A stretch of DNA of 64,000 bases from Polaribacter vadi (GCF_018861005.1 NZ_JAHKQL010000016.1:248001-312000), one strand, 5' to 3'. Positions 8,384-17,479 are shown, counted from the first letter of the stretch. Numbers and translations: made by a program. Notes: generated by a model not told the origin, from the letters alone.

Positions 8384-9013
8384 TTATTTTCCGTTAAAAG
8401 TATTCATTGTATTTACTAAACCAGCAGTACCAAAAGAAGTAATTACTTTGGCTGATGTTGGTAAACGCTCTATCAATTGGCTTGTTTCTTCTTTATCCCA
8501 TTCACCAAGTACAAAATCTACTTGCCTTCCTTTAGAGTAATTAGCACCTACACCAAAACGAAATCTAGGGTACTTATTGGTACCTAATTTCTCTTGGATG
8601 TCTTTAAGGCCATTGTGACCACCATCACTACCTTTTGCTTTAATTCTAATAGTACCAAAATCGATATTTAAATCATCAGTAACAACTAATATATTATCGA
8701 TTTCAATTTTTTCTTTTTGCATCCAATATTTAAGTGCTTTACCACTTAAATTCATGTAAGTACTAGGCTTTAGTAGTATAAAAGTTCTGCCTTTAAAACG
8801 AAATGTAGCAACATCGCCTAATTTTTCGGTTTCGAAAGTAACATTATGTTCTTCAGCAACTTCATCAACAATTTTAAAACCAATATTATGACGAGTGTTA
8901 GTGTATTTGTCGCCAATATTTCCTAAACCAACAATTAAAAACTTTTTCATTAATTCTTCTTTAGTTTCTTTTTTAAAGTTTAATAATTTAAAAAAGAAGT
9001 TTTTAAAATTCAT
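8384..9013 (-). CDS. pth: Peptidyl-tRNA hydrolase
   Basis: Cleaves peptidyl-tRNA released from stalled ribosomes. Family residues are visible: the Asn of GLGNIG, the catalytic His of NTRHNIGFK, the Asp pair of DDLNIDFG and the GSDGGHNGLKD loop. Two starts are possible. ATG at 9013 gives 209 residues with a short basic extension; ATG at 8950 gives 188 residues and the classic MKKFLIVGLG start after an A/G-rich stretch. I list the longer form because similar extensions occur in relatives as I remember them. It lies downstream of prs and rplY on the same strand, but a terminator separates it from rplY. Confidence 0.92.
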   Translation of the reverse strand: MNFKNFFFKLLNFKKETKEELMKKFLIVGLGNIGDKYTNTRHNIGFKIVDEVAEEHNVTFETEKLGDVATFRFKGRTFILLKPSTYMNLSGKALKYWMQKEKIEIDNILVVTDDLNIDFGTIRIKAKGSDGGHNGLKDIQEKLGTNKYPRFRFGVGANYSKGRQVDFVLGEWDKEETSQLIERLPTSAKVITSFGTAGLVNTMNTFNGK

Positions 9014-9058
9014 TTTACAAAAATAGTATAAGTTCTTGAAATAAGTTAAAGACAAGAA

Positions 9059-9085
9059 AAAAGCGTTACATTTCTGTAACGCTTT
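9059..9085 (-). terminator. Terminator after rplY
   Basis: AAAGCGTTACA and TGTAACGCTTT form an 11-bp stem with a 4-nt loop; on the minus strand it is followed by a T-run (TTTTTTC). Confidence 0.85.
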
Positions 9086-9109
9086 AAATTATATTCTATT
9101 TACAGAAAT

Positions 9110-9703
9110 TTATTCTGCAGCTGCTTCAGTTTCTTCTTCTTCATCTTCACCAACAGTTGCGTTACGAGAAGTTCTTACTTGTACAATAACTGTGTTGTCT
9201 GGATGCATGAATGTATAATCATCATTAGCTAAAGACGTTACAAATAATTTATTTCCAATTTTTAATTTAGAAATATCTGCTGTTACAAAGTCTGGTAAGT
9301 TTACTGGTAAAGCTTTTACTTTTAATTTACGGTTTGTAAAACGTAAAGCACCACCATTTAATACACCAGGAGAAGTACCTGTTAATTTTACAGGAATGTT
9401 CATTGTAATTTCTTTATCATCAAATAATTGATAGAAATCGATGTGTAAAATTTTATCAGTTACTGGGTGAAACTGAATGTCTTGTAAAATTGCGCTAATT
9501 TTTTGTCCATCAACATTAATACTTGCAGTGTATACATTTGGAGTATAAACCAAGTTTTTAAACGCTTTTTCTTCTGCTGAAAAGTGTATTGGTGTTTCTC
9601 CTCCGTATATAACGCAAGGAACCATACCAGCATTACGTAAGGCTTTAGTAGCTACTTTACCCACGCTTTCTCTTTTTGATCCTTTAATTGTAATTGATTT
9701 CAT
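9110..9703 (-). CDS. rplY: 50S ribosomal protein L25/Ctc
   Basis: 5S rRNA-binding protein of the large subunit, in the long two-domain (Ctc) form: an L25 domain at about residues 1-90, a TL5-type beta domain at about 95-175, and an acidic Glu-rich tail ([12 protein letters not shown]). Its 197 residues fit the form. It lies 17 nt downstream of prs, so the two form an operon closed by the terminator at 9059-9085. Confidence 0.95.
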   Translation of the reverse strand: MKSITIKGSKRESVGKVATKALRNAGMVPCVIYGGETPIHFSAEEKAFKNLVYTPNVYTASINVDGQKISAILQDIQFHPVTDKILHIDFYQLFDDKEITMNIPVKLTGTSPGVLNGGALRFTNRKLKVKALPVNLPDFVTADISKLKIGNKLFVTSLANDDYTFMHPDNTVIVQVRTSRNATVGEDEEEETEAAAE

Positions 9704-9720
9704 TACTTTTTATTAAAAAT

Positions 9721-10662
9721 TTACATTAAAAATTGTCCACTAATTGAAGTGTTATCTTGCACTTTGTGCATAACATTCGCAAATAATGGGGCGCAAGATA
9801 CTACTTTTATTTTAGATGTAGCCTTTTTTAACGGTATTGTGTCAGAAACAATTAACTCTGTTAAAGCAGAGTTTTCTATTTTTTCATAAGCACCACCAGA
9901 TAAAATTGGGTGAGTACAAATAGCACGTACGCTTAAAGCTCCTTTTTCTTTCATTAAATTGGCTGCATGAGCTAGTGTTCCTCCTGTATCTATCATGTCA
10001 TCAATTAAAATAACATTTTTACCTTCTACATCACCAATTAATTCCATATGACCAATTACATTTGCCTTTTTACGTTGTTTGTAACAGATTACTACTTCAG
10101 ACAATAAGTGTTTAGAATATGCGTAAGCTCTTTTAGAACCTCCCATATCTGGAGAAGCAATTGTTAAGTTGTCTAACTGTAAGCTTTCTATGTAAGGTAG
10201 AAATATAGAAGATGCAAATAAATGATCTACTGGTTTTTCGAAGAAACCCTGAATTTGATCTGCGTGTAAATCCATTGTCATAATTCTTGTTGCCCCTGCA
10301 GATTCTAAAAGTTTTGCAACTAATTTAGCACCAATTGCAACTCTTGGTTTGTCTTTTCTGTCTTGTCTTGCCCATCCAAAATAAGGCATAACAGCAGTAA
10401 TATGTCTTGCTGATGCTCTTTTTGCAGCATCTAACATTAGTAACATTTCCATTAAGTTGTCTGCATTCGGAAAAGTAGAACCAATAATAAAAATACGTCT
10501 TCCACGAACTGATTCTTCAAAAGCGGGTTGAAATTCTCCATCACTAAAGTGTGTAATGATTACATTTCCTAAATCTGTGTTATATTCCTTTGCGATTTTT
10601 TCTGCTAAAACTGTACTTTGTCTACAACCAAATAGCTTTGGTGCAAGTTGACTATTTACCAT
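9721..10662 (-). CDS. prs: Ribose-phosphate pyrophosphokinase
   Basis: Makes PRPP from ribose 5-phosphate and ATP for nucleotide, His and Trp synthesis. Visible features are the ATP/Mg site DLHADQIQGFF (about residues 131-141), the flexible loop near KRASARH and the PRPP loop LIDDMIDTGGTL near residue 220. Its 313 residues are the family length. It is the first gene of prs-rplY. Confidence 0.96.
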   Translation of the reverse strand: MVNSQLAPKLFGCRQSTVLAEKIAKEYNTDLGNVIITHFSDGEFQPAFEESVRGRRIFIIGSTFPNADNLMEMLLMLDAAKRASARHITAVMPYFGWARQDRKDKPRVAIGAKLVAKLLESAGATRIMTMDLHADQIQGFFEKPVDHLFASSIFLPYIESLQLDNLTIASPDMGGSKRAYAYSKHLLSEVVICYKQRKKANVIGHMELIGDVEGKNVILIDDMIDTGGTLAHAANLMKEKGALSVRAICTHPILSGGAYEKIENSALTELIVSDTIPLKKATSKIKVVSCAPLFANVMHKVQDNTSISGQFLM

Positions 10663-10762
10663 GAAATAAGATTTTTTGTTGTGTTGTTGTAAGTATACAA
10701 AAGTAGATATTATTTGTTGAGTTTGAAATTAATTTTTCTATTTAAAAACTAAAAATATTTAG

Positions 10763-10770
10763 TAGATTTG
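10763..10770 (+). promoter_or_regulatory. -7 box of tRNA-Leu
   Basis: TAGATTTG, a full TAnnTTTG match, 20 nt before the mature tRNA 5' end. Confidence 0.6.
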
Positions 10771-10790
10771 CAAACTCATTTTCAAGCTTT

Positions 10791-10872
10791 GCTCAAGTGG
10801 CGGAATTGGTAGACGCGCTGGATTCAAAATCCAGTTCTTTCGAGAGTGTGGGTTCGATTCCCACCTTGAGTA
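10791..10872 (+). tRNA. tRNA-Leu(CAA)
   Basis: An 82-nt class II tRNA. The acceptor GCTCAAG pairs with CTTGAGT (one G-T pair), the anticodon arm is CTGGA-TTCAAAA-TCCAG with anticodon CAA, a short variable arm follows, and the T arm is GTGGG-TTCGATT-CCCAC. The CCA end is not encoded. It stands alone with its own promoter. Confidence 0.95.
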
Positions 10873-11026
10873 CAATAATAAAGGGTTAATTAATTGTTTT
10901 TCAATTTTTTAACCTTTTTTTTTTATTTTAAAAAACTCTAAAACAGTACCAGAAATTGTGTTTTTTGTTGTTATTTTCAATTATTTAATTCAAAGATTGT
11001 TGTATTTTGGTTAAAAGTTTACAATT

Positions 11027-11368
11027 ATGATTTTAAAGAATATTTTAATAGTTATAAATTGTTTGGGGTATAAACAATTCCCAGACGCTTACGACTTACT
11101 TATGTTTGGCCTTGGGTCTTTTATCTTAATTATAATTTTAGGCCTTTACTACAATAGAATTCCAGAAAGTAATAGAATAAAATCTGATCTTCAAAATCCA
11201 ATTTATCAATCAAAAGATGTTTTATTTCAAGCTAAGCTAAACGAAGCAAATTATTTAGTTCCAGAAAAGAGAACATCAACGGGTATAAGCTTAATGATAT
11301 GCTTAATAATTGCAGTTGTTATCTTTACACCAGTTTATAAATTATTAGGGACAGGATATTTTTTGTAA
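11027..11368 (+). CDS. Two-pass membrane protein of unknown function
   Basis: 113 residues with hydrophobic helices at about 24-42 and 88-105 joined by a charged loop of about 45 residues. I recognise no family. It is followed after 42 nt by a 95-residue gene that has its own promoter-like box, then ferritin. The gap upstream of it, from the tRNA (10873-11026), holds only AT-rich sequence in which I see no feature. Confidence 0.7.
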   Translation: MILKNILIVINCLGYKQFPDAYDLLMFGLGSFILIIILGLYYNRIPESNRIKSDLQNPIYQSKDVLFQAKLNEANYLVPEKRTSTGISLMICLIIAVVIFTPVYKLLGTGYFL

Positions 11369-11398
11369 TTTTATTTTTATTTATTCTAAATAAATACT

Positions 11399-11406
11399 TA
11401 TTTTTG
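11399..11406 (+). promoter_or_regulatory. -7 box just before the 95-residue gene
   Basis: TATTTTTG ends 4 nt before the GTG start codon, so the mRNA would have almost no leader. Confidence 0.45.
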
Positions 11407-11410
11407 TTGC

Positions 11411-11698
11411 GTGAGTATTTTTACAGACATACAATTTAATATAAAGTTACAGCAAATAACTTTTTGTAATTATCAGTTAATGATAGATGATAAAAGTATG
11501 CAACTCACTTTTCCTCAATTATTACAATTACGTAATAAAATTAATGAAATTACTTCTCCAGAAAACCTAGAGCAAATTATTCAAAACGAAAATTTTGTGT
11601 TGTTATTTATTGCTGATAGAAAACACTTGGTTTTTTTAGAAATACCTAAATTATTAGACTTACAACAAGAAATTTCTCTTTGTTTTAATAGTTACTAA
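11411..11698 (+). CDS. Small protein of unknown function beside ferritin
   Basis: 95 residues, soluble, with a GTG start followed by SIFTDIQFN. It shows an N-terminal beta-rich part, a QLLQLRNKINEI helix and a second VFLEIPKLLDLQQEI helix; the two halves look like a repeated strand-helix unit. It has two Cys and no metal motif. It is likely transcribed from the box at 11399-11406 and lies 96 nt before ferritin, which has its own promoter, so a link to iron storage is only positional. Confidence 0.65.
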   Translation: MSIFTDIQFNIKLQQITFCNYQLMIDDKSMQLTFPQLLQLRNKINEITSPENLEQIIQNENFVLLFIADRKHLVFLEIPKLLDLQQEISLCFNSY

Positions 11699-11767
11699 TT
11701 TAAGTTCCCTTTTATTTAGATTACTTTTAAATTTAGTTGTTGCAGTAATGCAGCTTTGTATTTGTTG

Positions 11768-11775
11768 TATCTTTG
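11768..11775 (+). promoter_or_regulatory. -7 box of ferritin
   Basis: TATCTTTG lies 18 nt before the ATG at 11794. It overlaps the only upstream alternative start (TTG at 11773), which rules that start out. Confidence 0.6.
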
Positions 11776-11793
11776 ATTAGAAATACACAATTT

Positions 11794-12300
11794 ATGAAAA
11801 CAGCAATAAGAAGACAAATGACTATTAATCCTGATGTAATGGATGCTTTAAATGGTCAAATAGCATTAGAAATGCACGCTTCTGCCTCTTATTTAGCAAT
11901 GGCTTCTTGGTGTGATCAGAGAGAGTTACTAAATAGTAAAGCTTTTTTTTACAAGCAAGCTGAAGAGGAAAGAGCACATGGAATGAAAATTTTCAACTTT
12001 ATAAACGAAACTGGTGGTGCAGCAATATCACCTTCTATACCAGAAGTTAATAACGATTTTGAAAGTTTAAGAGAAATTTACGAAAAATCTTTAGATCAAG
12101 AAATAGCAGTAACACAATCTATTTACAAATGTTTTAAATCTGCAAGAAATGCAGACGATTTTGCATCAGAAGTGTTTTTACAATGGTTTGTAAATGAGCA
12201 AATAGAAGAAGAAGATACTGTTAGAAGTATTCTAGATGTATTCGATTTAATGGAAGGTATGCCATTAAAAATGATAGACGAAAGATTGCCTACAGAGTAA
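11794..12300 (+). CDS. ftnA: Ferritin
   Basis: Iron-storage ferritin of the non-haem bacterial type, 168 residues forming a four-helix bundle that should assemble as a 24-mer. All ferroxidase residues of E. coli FtnA can be placed with an offset of 9: E26, E59, H62, E103, Q136 and E139. There is no Met for haem binding of the bacterioferritin type at the expected place, so this is a ferritin rather than Bfr. It is monocistronic: own -7 box upstream and a strong terminator downstream. Confidence 0.96.
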   Translation: MKTAIRRQMTINPDVMDALNGQIALEMHASASYLAMASWCDQRELLNSKAFFYKQAEEERAHGMKIFNFINETGGAAISPSIPEVNNDFESLREIYEKSLDQEIAVTQSIYKCFKSARNADDFASEVFLQWFVNEQIEEEDTVRSILDVFDLMEGMPLKMIDERLPTE

Positions 12301-12319
12301 CATAAGTCTAAAACAAAAT

Positions 12320-12355
12320 AAAAAAGCCAAAACAAATACTTGTTTTGGCTTTTTT
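12320..12355 (+). terminator. Terminator after ferritin
   Basis: AAAAAAGCCAAAACAA and TTGTTTTGGCTTTTTT form a 16-bp stem with a 4-nt loop ending in a T-run; it could work in both directions. Confidence 0.9.
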
Positions 12356-12399
12356 ATATTAGAGTGTTTTTATTAAAAAAAAATATGAATCGATTTTTG

Positions 12400-12407
12400 T
12401 ATCTTTG
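12400..12407 (+). promoter_or_regulatory. -7 box upstream of hmgA
   Basis: TATCTTTG about 205 nt before the hmgA ATG, implying a leader of about 200 nt. The leader holds an 18-codon frame (12430-12486) and the near-palindrome CTGCGTATGCAG, but nothing I can assign. Confidence 0.45.
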
Positions 12408-12611
12408 GTTTATTGCGAAATCGATTAAAATGTATATAGACTTACTAACTTTTTTAAAATTCTTAATAAAACGCAATCCAGAATAAGGCTTCTTTTTGTA
12501 AATCCTGCGTATGCAGTAATCTTAAATTAGAAAAGAATAATTATTAACAAAATTTCTGCTATAGTTTATTATCGTTAATAGGTAAAAGCAAGAAATATAA
12601 ATAATAAAAAT

Positions 12612-13769
12612 ATGCCTTTTTATCATAAATTAGGAAAAATTCCACCCAAAAGACACACCCAATTCCGTAAAAAAGACGGTAGTTTATATTACGAACAATT
12701 GTTTGGTACCATTGGTTTTGATGGTATGTCTACCAACTCATATCATGAGCACAGACCAACAATGGTCAAAGAAATCAGAAAACAATATTCTGTAAAACCA
12801 AAAATAGCCAAAGCAAATAATATTCAATCGTATCGCTTTCGCGGATTTCAAGTTCCGTCAGAAAACGATTATTTACAAAGTAGAAAAATTGTTTTAACAA
12901 ATTCTGATTGTAATATTATTTTATCAGCACCAAAACAATCAACAAAAGATTATTTTTATAAAAATACAGATGCAGATGAGGTTATTTTTATCCATAAAGG
13001 ATCAGGAAAACTAAGAACACATCTTGGAAATCTCGATTTTAAATACGGAGATTATTTAGTAATTCCACGTGGAATTATCTACAAATTAGATTTCGATGAT
13101 GAGAATAACCGTCTTTTTATAGTAGAATCTTACAGTCCAGTTTATACACCAAAACGTTACAGAAACTGGTTTGGTCAATTATTAGAACATGCACCTTTTT
13201 GCGAACGAGATTTAAGAAGACCACACGAATTAGAAACCTATAATGAGTTAGGCGAATTTTTAATCAAAGTTAAAAAACAAGGCGAAATTATAGAAATGGT
13301 CTATGCTTCTCATCCTTTTGATGTGATTGGTTACGATGGTTATAATTTTCCGTATGCATTTTCAATTCACGATTTTGAGCCAATTACAGGTCGTATTCAT
13401 CAACCACCTCCTGTGCATCAAACTTTCGAAACCAATGCCTTTGTAATTTGCAGTTTTGTACCTCGTTTATACGATTATCATCCAAATTCAATTCCTGCAC
13501 CTTATAACCATAGTAATATAGATTCAGATGAGGTTTTATATTATGTAGATGGCGATTTTATGAGCAGAAACGATATTGATCGAGGTCATATTTCCTTGCA
13601 TCCAGCAGGTATTCCTCATGGTCCACATCCAGGAACCACAGAAAAAAGTATAGGTAAAACAAAAACCGAAGAATTAGCGGTTATGGTAGACACTTTTAAA
13701 CCTTTAATGGTAACAGAAGAAGCTATGAAAATTGCTGATGAAGATTATTATAAGAGTTGGTTGGAGTAA
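12612..13769 (+). CDS. hmgA: Homogentisate 1,2-dioxygenase
   Basis: Opens the ring of homogentisate to maleylacetoacetate in tyrosine/phenylalanine breakdown. It is a double cupin; the Fe(II) ligands fall at about H300, E306 and H336, in NHSNIDSDEV and the HPAGIPHGPHPG stretch, with the same spacing as in the human enzyme. At 385 residues it is shorter than the eukaryotic enzyme (about 445) but typical of Bacteroidota members. hppD, the preceding step, lies 142 nt downstream. Confidence 0.94.
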   Translation: MPFYHKLGKIPPKRHTQFRKKDGSLYYEQLFGTIGFDGMSTNSYHEHRPTMVKEIRKQYSVKPKIAKANNIQSYRFRGFQVPSENDYLQSRKIVLTNSDCNIILSAPKQSTKDYFYKNTDADEVIFIHKGSGKLRTHLGNLDFKYGDYLVIPRGIIYKLDFDDENNRLFIVESYSPVYTPKRYRNWFGQLLEHAPFCERDLRRPHELETYNELGEFLIKVKKQGEIIEMVYASHPFDVIGYDGYNFPYAFSIHDFEPITGRIHQPPPVHQTFETNAFVICSFVPRLYDYHPNSIPAPYNHSNIDSDEVLYYVDGDFMSRNDIDRGHISLHPAGIPHGPHPGTTEKSIGKTKTEELAVMVDTFKPLMVTEEAMKIADEDYYKSWLE

Positions 13770-13782
13770 AAGAATTATTAGA

Positions 13783-13862
13783 AGCTATTTCCTGCTTTTC
13801 GCACTCGCTTTTTTTGTGAAAAACAAAAAAGAGCTCAAACAAATGCTTCAATCAGGGCTAAA
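13783..13862. repeat. Imperfect palindrome of about 80 bp between hmgA and hppD
   Basis: The inner arms are CGCTTTTTTTGT and ACAAAAAAGAGC around a GAAA-type loop; GCACTC and GCTCAAACAAATGC extend them, and an outer pair TTTCCTG / CAGGGCT closes the element. It is richer in C and G than its surroundings. It looks like a REP- or MITE-type dispersed intergenic element; I recall related palindromes in other Flavobacteriaceae but cannot check this. Confidence 0.5.
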
Positions 13863-13911
13863 CTTATTTGCTAACTATTAGCTATAACAAAATACAAAAA
13901 ACATCAAAAAG

Positions 13912-15072
13912 ATGGCAAAAGATATAAAATCAGTAAATTACGGATTAGAAAAAATATTCGAAGGCGCACAAGATTTCCTTCCATTGCTAGGTACAGATTA
14001 TGTGGAGTTTTATGTAGGTAATGCAAAACAAGCAGCACATTTTTATAAAACTGCATTTGGTTTTCAGTCACATGCTTATCGTGGATTAGAAACTGGCGCA
14101 AAAGATGCTGTGAGTTATGTATTAACGCAAGATAAAATAAAGTTAATGTTAACTACTCCACTAAACAGTAAATCACCTGTAAACGATCATATAGTAAAAC
14201 ATGGAGATGGAGTAAAAGTAGTAGCATTTTGGGTAGAAGATGCAAGGCAAGCTTATAAAGAAACAACCTCTAGAGGCGCAAAATCTTACATGGAGCCCAC
14301 AGTAGAAACAGATGAACATGGAGAAGTAGTTAGAGCTGGAATTTACACCTATGGAGAAACTGTACACATGTTTGTAGAGCGTAAAAACTACAATGGTGCA
14401 TTTTTACCAGGTTTTCAAAAATGGGAATCAGATTACAATCCGCCAATTGCTGGTTTAAAATACATAGATCATATGGTTGGTAATGTTGGTTGGAATCAAA
14501 TGGATGTTTGGGTAAAATGGTATGAAGATGTTATGGGGTTCGAAAACTTTTTGTCTTTTGATGACAAACAAATCCATACAGAATATTCAGCATTAATGAG
14601 TAAAGTAATGTCTAATGGAAATGGACGCATCAAATTCCCAATAAACGAACCAGCAGAAGGAAAAAAACGTTCTCAAATAGAAGAATATTTAGATTTTTAC
14701 GAAGGTGCAGGTGTACAGCATATTGCAGTAGCAACAGATAATATTATAAAAACAGTAACTCAATTACGTTCTAATGGAATCGAATTTTTGTCAACTCCAC
14801 CAGAAGAATATTACAAAGCTGTTCCAGGAAGATTAGAGGAGTTTAGCCATGAATTAAGAGAAGATATTGAAAAATTAAAAAGTTTGGGTATTATGATAGA
14901 TGCAGATGAAGAAGGTTATTTATTACAAATTTTTACAAAGCCAATAGAAGACAGGCCTACATTGTTTTTTGAAATTATTCAAAGAATGGGAGCCAAAGGT
15001 TTTGGAGCAGGAAACTTTAAAGCTTTGTTTGAATCTATAGAAAGAGAACAAGCAAAAAGAGGAACTTTGTAG
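13912..15072 (+). CDS. hppD: 4-hydroxyphenylpyruvate dioxygenase
   Basis: Converts 4-hydroxyphenylpyruvate to homogentisate. Two VOC/glyoxalase-like domains occur at about residues 22-160 and 180-360. The Fe(II) ligands are visible in the second: H187 (YIDHMVGNV), H269 (GVQHIAVATDN) and E353 (FFEIIQRMG). Its 386 residues match the family. It feeds hmgA upstream. Fumarylacetoacetase and maleylacetoacetate isomerase, needed to finish the pathway, are not in the window. Confidence 0.96.
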   Translation: MAKDIKSVNYGLEKIFEGAQDFLPLLGTDYVEFYVGNAKQAAHFYKTAFGFQSHAYRGLETGAKDAVSYVLTQDKIKLMLTTPLNSKSPVNDHIVKHGDGVKVVAFWVEDARQAYKETTSRGAKSYMEPTVETDEHGEVVRAGIYTYGETVHMFVERKNYNGAFLPGFQKWESDYNPPIAGLKYIDHMVGNVGWNQMDVWVKWYEDVMGFENFLSFDDKQIHTEYSALMSKVMSNGNGRIKFPINEPAEGKKRSQIEEYLDFYEGAGVQHIAVATDNIIKTVTQLRSNGIEFLSTPPEEYYKAVPGRLEEFSHELREDIEKLKSLGIMIDADEEGYLLQIFTKPIEDRPTLFFEIIQRMGAKGFGAGNFKALFESIEREQAKRGTL

Positions 15073-15159
15073 TTTTTTTGTTAAATTAGCTAAATCATTA
15101 AATTTTTTTTACTATTTTTCGTAATTCATTGAATATATTTTAATAAAAAACGAAAAAAT

Positions 15160-16278
15160 ATGAAAAAAATTACATTTTTAATTTTAATGTTGTCAGCATT
15201 TTCAGGATTTGCTCAATTTCCTGAAACTTTTGATAAAGAGTTACCTACATCTTGGGCAGTTTTTCTTGGAGATAATGGCTTAGGTGCTACAAGAACTTGG
15301 GAGTATAGTACTTACGAATATATGCTTGTGCTTTGGGATGAGGATACTAATGGAGGTACAGCAGAAAACTGGTTGGTTACACCCAAATTTAATGTTAGTT
15401 CAAGTAATTCAGTTTTAACATTTCTATTAACTGATTTAAATGAAGGAGAATATGGTTCTGATATATCAGTAAGAGTATCAACTAAAGAAAGTCAGACAAC
15501 TATTTCAGATTTTACCACAAAAACAACTATTTTAGAAAGTGATATAATAACTGCAAGTGTATTTCAAAATTTCAGCGTAGATTTATCTGAATATATTGGT
15601 TCTGATGTTTATGTTGCTTTTGTTATGACTAATAATAATGGAGATGCATGGGTTTTAGATACTGTAGATTTAGTGCCAAATGCTACTGCTCCAAATCCGG
15701 TAATTACACCAATGCCAGCTAATAAAGCAGTAGATATTTCAATAGATGCTACAGATGGTTCAGATGATGATACTGATCCAGATAATAGAGTAGATTTTAG
15801 TTGGTTGGCTGCAACAACAGGAGATGCTGCTACTTCATATGATGTGTATTTAGGAGACGCTTCAGATGCATTATCTTTATTAGGATCAACAGGTAATTTA
15901 AGTGTTGGTATTACAGGTATGGCATATTCAACCACTTATTATTGGAAAATTGTTGCTAAAAATGTTGGAGGTGAGGCAGTAGGTTCTGAAACTTGGAGCT
16001 TTACTACAGAGAGTAACCCTGCACTATCAATAGAAACTAATGAGTTGAAAAATGTTAGTATTTTTCCAAATCCTACAAAAGGTTTTATCAATATAAAATC
16101 TGATGAAAAACCAACTAAAGTTACAATTTATAATCTTTTAGGTAAAAAGGTTACAACTATTAATAAAAGTGAACTCAAAGAAGATGTTGTTGATATTTCA
16201 AATTTATCAAAAGGAATTTATTTGATGAAAATATTAATAGAAAATACTACAAAAACTATTAAAATTATTAAAGAATAG
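15160..16278 (+). CDS. T9SS type A cargo protein with choice-of-anchor and FN3-like domains
   Basis: The signal peptide ends at FSGFAQ (residue 19). A cleaved-adhesin/choice-of-anchor J domain follows (about 20-175: FPETFDKELP, then WLVTPKF), then a fibronectin-III-like domain (about 178-285) with an acidic DGSDDDTDPDN loop that could bind calcium. A C-terminal type A sorting domain (about 295-372) holds IFPNPTKGFINI and ends KTIKIIKE. It should be exported by Sec, moved across the outer membrane by T9SS and attached to the surface or released. It sits inside the aromatic catabolic block with its own terminator. Confidence 0.9.
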   Translation: MKKITFLILMLSAFSGFAQFPETFDKELPTSWAVFLGDNGLGATRTWEYSTYEYMLVLWDEDTNGGTAENWLVTPKFNVSSSNSVLTFLLTDLNEGEYGSDISVRVSTKESQTTISDFTTKTTILESDIITASVFQNFSVDLSEYIGSDVYVAFVMTNNNGDAWVLDTVDLVPNATAPNPVITPMPANKAVDISIDATDGSDDDTDPDNRVDFSWLAATTGDAATSYDVYLGDASDALSLLGSTGNLSVGITGMAYSTTYYWKIVAKNVGGEAVGSETWSFTTESNPALSIETNELKNVSIFPNPTKGFINIKSDEKPTKVTIYNLLGKKVTTINKSELKEDVVDISNLSKGIYLMKILIENTTKTIKIIKE

Positions 16279-16327
16279 TTCTGTTACTTTTTAAAATAGA
16301 AGTTAATGAATTTTAGAAATTAAATTA

Positions 16328-16370
16328 AAGAAACAAGGTTTTGAAAAAAATCTTGTTTCTTTGTTTTTAC
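16328..16370 (+). terminator. Terminator after the T9SS cargo gene
   Basis: AAAGAAACAAG and CTTGTTTCTTT form an 11-bp stem followed by GTTTTTAC. The TTG at 16341 lies in its loop, so it is not the start of the next gene. Confidence 0.75.
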
Positions 16371-16385
16371 TTAGATTTTATTAAA

Positions 16386-17303
16386 ATGAAAAGAGACGAA
16401 ATTTTAAAAGCAATAGAAGAAAAATACGAAAAATTAGGTGTTCCTGTAGATGCTATGTTAGAGGGTTTACTTCATAGTACACCAATAACTTATTGGGATT
16501 ATATTCAGACAGATGCATTGTTGGGCTTACAAACTCCAAGAACAAATCAGCCAGATGAAATGGTGTTTATTATGTATCATCAAGTAAATGAATTGTTGTT
16601 TAAAATGATTTTGTGGGAAATTGAGCAAGTTGCGAAACCAATTGAAATATCCACAGAAAAATTCTCAATGCATTTAAATAGAGTCAGTCGTTATTTTGAT
16701 ATGCTTTGTAACTCTTTTAATGTAATGACAGAAGGTATGGAAAGAGAGCAATATCTTAAATTTAGAAATACATTAACGCCTGCAAGTGGTTTTCAATCAG
16801 CTCAATATCGTAAAATTGAATTTGCATCAACAGAGCTTATTAATTTAATTGATGCGAATTACAGAGAAACCATCAATAGGCATTCTTCGTTTAGAAATGC
16901 TTATAATCATTTGTATTGGCAAGCAGCAGGTAAAAATTATACTACAGGTCAAAAATCAACTTTATTAAACCTTTTTGAGAAGAAATATAAAGGAGAATTC
17001 ATTGATTTTATGGAAGATTATAATGATATAAACCTTTCATTAAAATTTAAACAATTGCCTATAGAAGATCAACAAAATGAAGCTTTAGTAAAAGCAATGC
17101 GTCATTACGATTATACTGTAAATGTAAAATGGGTAATGGCTCATTATAATGCTGCAAGTAAATATATTGGTGGTAGCGATTCTGAATTAAAAGCTACTGG
17201 AGGCAGCAATTGGCGTAAATATATGCATCCAAAATATCAAAGAAGAATTTTTTATCCGTATTTATGGAGTAAAGAAGAATTAGAAAATTGGGGAACATTT
17301 TAA
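16386..17303 (+). CDS. kynA: Tryptophan 2,3-dioxygenase
   Basis: Haem enzyme that oxidises L-tryptophan to N-formylkynurenine, the first kynurenine-pathway step. The substrate and haem pocket stretch PASGFQSAQYRKIE and the C-terminal region with WVMAHYNAASKYIGG and ATGGSNWRKYMHP are clear; the His of VMAHY or a nearby His is the likely haem ligand. From the ATG at 16386 it is 305 residues; the in-frame TTG at 16341 lies within the upstream terminator. The next kynurenine-pathway enzymes are not in the window. Confidence 0.95.
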   Translation: MKRDEILKAIEEKYEKLGVPVDAMLEGLLHSTPITYWDYIQTDALLGLQTPRTNQPDEMVFIMYHQVNELLFKMILWEIEQVAKPIEISTEKFSMHLNRVSRYFDMLCNSFNVMTEGMEREQYLKFRNTLTPASGFQSAQYRKIEFASTELINLIDANYRETINRHSSFRNAYNHLYWQAAGKNYTTGQKSTLLNLFEKKYKGEFIDFMEDYNDINLSLKFKQLPIEDQQNEALVKAMRHYDYTVNVKWVMAHYNAASKYIGGSDSELKATGGSNWRKYMHPKYQRRIFYPYLWSKEELENWGTF

Positions 17304-17479
17304 ATCGAAAAACAATATTTTTATTTGAAAATTTTAGATTGATGGATTTTATAATATGTGAATATTATTTCCAATTTTTTGTGTATCAGTAATCTAAATA
17401 AATAGTTAAAAAGGTGTTTACAAATTGTTAGTGAATCACTTTTTTTAATTTTGGAACGGTAATTGTCATTACTTTTTTA

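Noticed and set aside
15609-15935. 108-codon minus-strand frame inside the T9SS cargo gene
   Set aside because: Antisense shadow of a clear gene; low-complexity Val/Ala/Ser composition and no promoter.
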